Positions 63,101-64,000 of a DNA stretch of 64,000 bases are shown here, piece after piece. How positions within the stretch are numbered: the first letter of the stretch is position 1; every line of letters begins with the position of its first letter. The notes beneath the pieces were generated by a model. The model saw only the letters and a program-made list of their open reading frames with translations. It ran no database searches and was not told where the DNA came from. This stretch comes from Diaporthe sp. PMI_573 (lineage: Eukaryota > Ascomycota > Sordariomycetes > Diaporthales > Diaporthaceae), in contig JAJTUP010000088.1 of NCBI GenBank assembly GCA_021399435.1, positions 124,001-188,000 on the forward strand, in the 5' to 3' direction. Position numbers and translations under genes: made by a program.

Positions 63101-63855
63101 GGCGGGAGTTTGGTAGAGGCCTTCTTCGAAAAGAAACCCTCGAGGTGGCGTAACCGTAGTGGTAACCGTTCGCGGACCAATTGAACGTGTCCTGGGTCCT
63201 CGTCTAGGGGAAAAGGTATCTTCTCGCCTCTATTGGTCCTCCACGATGGGTTGATTCCAGCGATTCCCGTAATCTGTTGTGGCTTAGATAGCTCGAGGAG
63301 TATAGGCTCGCCAGGTAGCGGCTTATCCCTCCACCGCGCTTGTCGCGGGTCGTCATTGATCTGGGCTTGAAGGGCTGCTACGTTGACGACTGGGTCGATA
63401 GATATCGGTTGGTCGCACTTTTCGTGGGCGAGGCTCTTTTTGTCTTCTGGCCATTCCAATGTCCTTGTCCGGGGGTGTAGCCAGACATCTTTTTCTACAA
63501 ACCAGTCTAGACCAATGAATACGTCATAGCCTGTTTCGGTGACCCAGAACGATTCATCAGGGAACGTTCGACCGTCTACACACAGTGATGTTTTGAGGAT
63601 GTAGGTGATGCGGCCGGCTTCTTGTTGGCGGTAGTCGGTCAAGGTGATAGGTCGTTTGAGCTTCTTAAGACGGGCGCCCAGCTGCTCCACCGCACGCTGA
63701 GCTACTGAGGGACTGACTAGCAGTCGGGCTTCTGCTCCAGTATCACAAAGGGCTTTGATCGGCACTTCTTCACCATGCTTCTTAAGTTGAGCATTAATGA
63801 GGAAGGAGGTGGGATTCTCTCTCCCGATCTGGACTGTTGTGTACATAGGGACCAC
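60130..63855 (-). CDS. pol: Gypsy Pol polyprotein (protease, RT, RNase H, integrase, chromodomain)
   Basis: About 1240 residues; the first ATG is at 63846, but expression is probably by frameshift from gag. Protease: LCDTGAEARLL near residue 35. Reverse transcriptase: RFCIDYRWINQFL, then KIDIIRAFNRLRM and YADDVLIYSD near 415. RNase H: VETDASRNATGGVIWQ near 570, with QDRELLAVV and TDHQALVY. Integrase zinc finger: H-x-H-C-x2-C in HPGQNKTIEAIRRQYHW and NCHKCGRNKG (about 775-812). Integrase core: VAVDGKD, WISDNAGPF and GAIEITNQE with 35 residues between the last Asp and the Glu. Chromodomain: EWAVTKILASRL then LEYQVEWQGCDPDDTWYPAG near 1140-1185, which steers integration to chromatin marks. All catalytic residues are present and there is no stop or frameshift, so the copy may be active. 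Confidence 0.96.
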   Translation of the reverse strand: MVPMYTTVQIGRENPTSFLINAQLKKHGEEVPIKALCDTGAEARLLVSPSVAQRAVEQLGARLKKLKRPITLTDYRQQEAGRITYILKTSLCVDGRTFPDESFWVTETGYDVFIGLDWFVEKDVWLHPRTRTLEWPEDKKSLAHEKCDQPISIDPVVNVAALQAQINDDPRQARWRDKPLPGEPILLELSKPQQITGIAGINPSWRTNRGEKIPFPLDEDPGHVQLVRERLPLRLRHLEGFFSKKASTKLPPRRPGYDVTLELKNPLTGSPPTFRTPIGLIPLEKETTDELLKIGFIERCMEPKAASVLFVPKPHSTDKRFCIDYRWINQFLKDRLVPAPDVNGTVAGCRNAKRFSKIDIIRAFNRLRMAVNSEHLTAFRTRQGTFQWKVLPFGLKVGPAWWQDFINAQLNELLDLFASAYADDVLIYSDEEDEEVHWVQVEEVIHRLSQADLQGDIKKSRFNVTTIDYLGIVMEAGVGVRIDPEKVKAIHNWKFEDLKSKTAIRSFLGLCNYIRVFCHHASGTAEPLNRLLKKDVPFSCGPEQQAAFEELKRLACEAPVMAFFVPGRETKVETDASRNATGGVIWQKQPDGEWKPVGYFSKTMTPAERAYPIQDRELLAVVQTLEQYQPELLGMKFFVLTDHQALVYYSTKRVLSTRQVRWADFLSNFDITFQYRPGKDNVAADALSRKTADLPTVKAREQEERTMALIPPEKIKPAINAAEVALTPYTVQGSDLVDLIKVENEKQELGSYEGKLIVPELTSNGQLFLRTALIREAHEPKIFAHPGQNKTIEAIRRQYHWEGLNKDVRRYVKNCHKCGRNKGRHDRSPGLLRPLPIPNHVWEHVAVDGKDMPPDRHSYNYVWVFICKFSRILATLPGRKTDTAEDLAKRYYRHLYRFLGVPWIWISDNAGPFISEFMATINKLTGTKHRHGSPLHPQTQGAIEITNQELDQKLRFYIDKYQTDWSVHLPAFDFGHNASWHSSIDMAPLKVALGADPRNPLSTDLPTIDIDSHQKKKALEIIQQTKEVQDLARKNAEASQEKQARQANKKRRMVDFKINDYVFLKKKGFTTTAPTTRLESQWTGPWQVLEERGHSYALDLPASFRGRNLFHADRLRKAAMDPLPQQRREPPPPEEINGEAEWAVTKILASRLTGRNKVLEYQVEWQGCDPDDTWYPAGNFKNAAVTLEKFHQEYPDAAGPPIKLQEWIRAAAEDRDDQPHNDDNIADHGEKNPRRKQRRHI

Positions 63856-63888
63856 CGTAGAGACTTCCGGTGGTCCTACTCGTTTTCC
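63850..63888 (-). promoter_or_regulatory. Likely -1 ribosomal frameshift signal at the gag/pol junction
   Basis: On the minus strand, reading downwards: the heptamer GGAAAAC (63888-63882), six bases including the gag stop TAG (63876-63878), then a perfect 8-bp stem GACCACCG (63875-63868) with a 10-base loop and CGGTGGTC (63857-63850). Pol is in the -1 frame relative to gag, and its frame is open from 63891. Heptamer, 6-nt spacer and hairpin are the standard layout of a -1 frameshift site. Confidence 0.6.
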
Positions 63889-64000
63889 GACTCATCGCTC
63901 GAGCTCGTTTCCTCTGCCTTAGCATCCTTCTCCTTAGCCTTGATAGACTTGACTGTCGGGAGCTTCTCGCGGTCCGGGCAAGCAGCGCCTTTGTGGCCAA
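63876..64000 (-). CDS. gag: Gag, C-terminal end (partial)
   Basis: Forty-one codons reach the stop at 63876-63878. The first reads GHKGAACPDREKLPTV, the second half of a CCHC zinc knuckle (G-H-x4-C), followed by an acidic Ser-rich tail (KAEETSSSDESENE). The knuckle binds the element's RNA in the nucleocapsid. The rest of gag lies beyond the window. Pol follows in the -1 frame. Confidence 0.8.
   Translation of the reverse strand, partial: GHKGAACPDREKLPTVKSIKAKEKDAKAEETSSSDESENE

Larger units (their letters stand above)
59617..64000 (-). mobile_element. Ty3/Gypsy chromovirus, 3' part (runs off the window end)
   Basis: Minus-strand order: end of gag (63876-64000), pol (63855-60130), polypurine tract (60081-60089), 3' LTR (about 60077-59617). 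The pol order protease-RT-RNase H-integrase with a chromodomain at the end defines a Metaviridae-type chromovirus of fungi. Pol is uninterrupted. The 5' LTR, primer-binding site and most of gag lie beyond the window. Confidence 0.93.

Noticed and set aside
1..64000. CRISPR arrays, operons, Shine-Dalgarno sites
   Set aside because: The window is eukaryotic; spliced genes and no regularly spaced identical repeats with unique spacers were seen.

Overview
The window looks like a transposon-rich accessory or subtelomere-like stretch of a filamentous ascomycete (Pezizomycotina) genome. The eukaryotic signs are short introns of 44-104 bp with GT..AG ends and CTAAC-type branch sites, CT-rich leaders, and fungus-specific protein families (DUF7924-like, DUF7703-like, phosphoketolase, Fot1/pogo transposase, chromodomain Ty3/Gypsy). 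The species cannot be named from the sequence. No rRNA, tRNA or CRISPR was recognised.

Layout. 1-5 kb: the C-terminal end of a hAT transposase, a broken kinase-like relic, and a few hypothetical genes. 6.4-9.6 kb: a Myb/SANT-like gene next to a complete pogo/Fot1 element (7270-9594). 11.4-18.3 kb: the only block of ordinary metabolic genes, holding a 2OG-Fe(II) oxygenase-like gene (C-terminally odd), a complete five-exon phosphoketolase on the minus strand, and a three-exon phosphosulfolactate synthase-like (ComA/HSA32) gene. A complete 839-bp non-autonomous DNA element (15881-16719) lies between the last two. 19-26 kb: a hAT transposase gene split by a second hAT element with a perfect 8-bp duplication, followed by hAT and Helitron helicase debris. 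27.5-36 kb: a hypothetical gene, a frameshifted hAT copy, a PAN-like secreted-protein relic, a DUF7924-like gene split by a 1550-bp hAT element, and a protein-phosphatase relic. 36-42.6 kb: gene-poor DNA with degenerate repeats. 42.7-43.7 kb: an intact DUF7703-like membrane protein. 44-54 kb: at least three more decayed hAT copies, a tryptophan-rich hypothetical gene and several repeats. 54.3-59.4 kb: a very large inverted repeat (two 2494-bp arms, 138-bp spacer). 59.6-64 kb: a Ty3/Gypsy chromovirus on the minus strand, with 3' LTR, intact pol and the end of gag; the 5' part lies outside the window.

How it fits together. At least eight hAT copies from several families, a pogo element, a MULE-like relic, a Helitron fragment and a Gypsy element have landed in and on each other. 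Host genes have been broken (DUF7924-like, PAN-like, phosphatase, kinase-like) while a few remain intact (phosphoketolase, ComA-like, DUF7703-like). The most unusual structures are the 5.1-kb palindrome, the slippery-site-plus-hairpin arrangement at the gag/pol junction, and the nested insertions whose target duplications let the pre-insertion reading frames be recognised.
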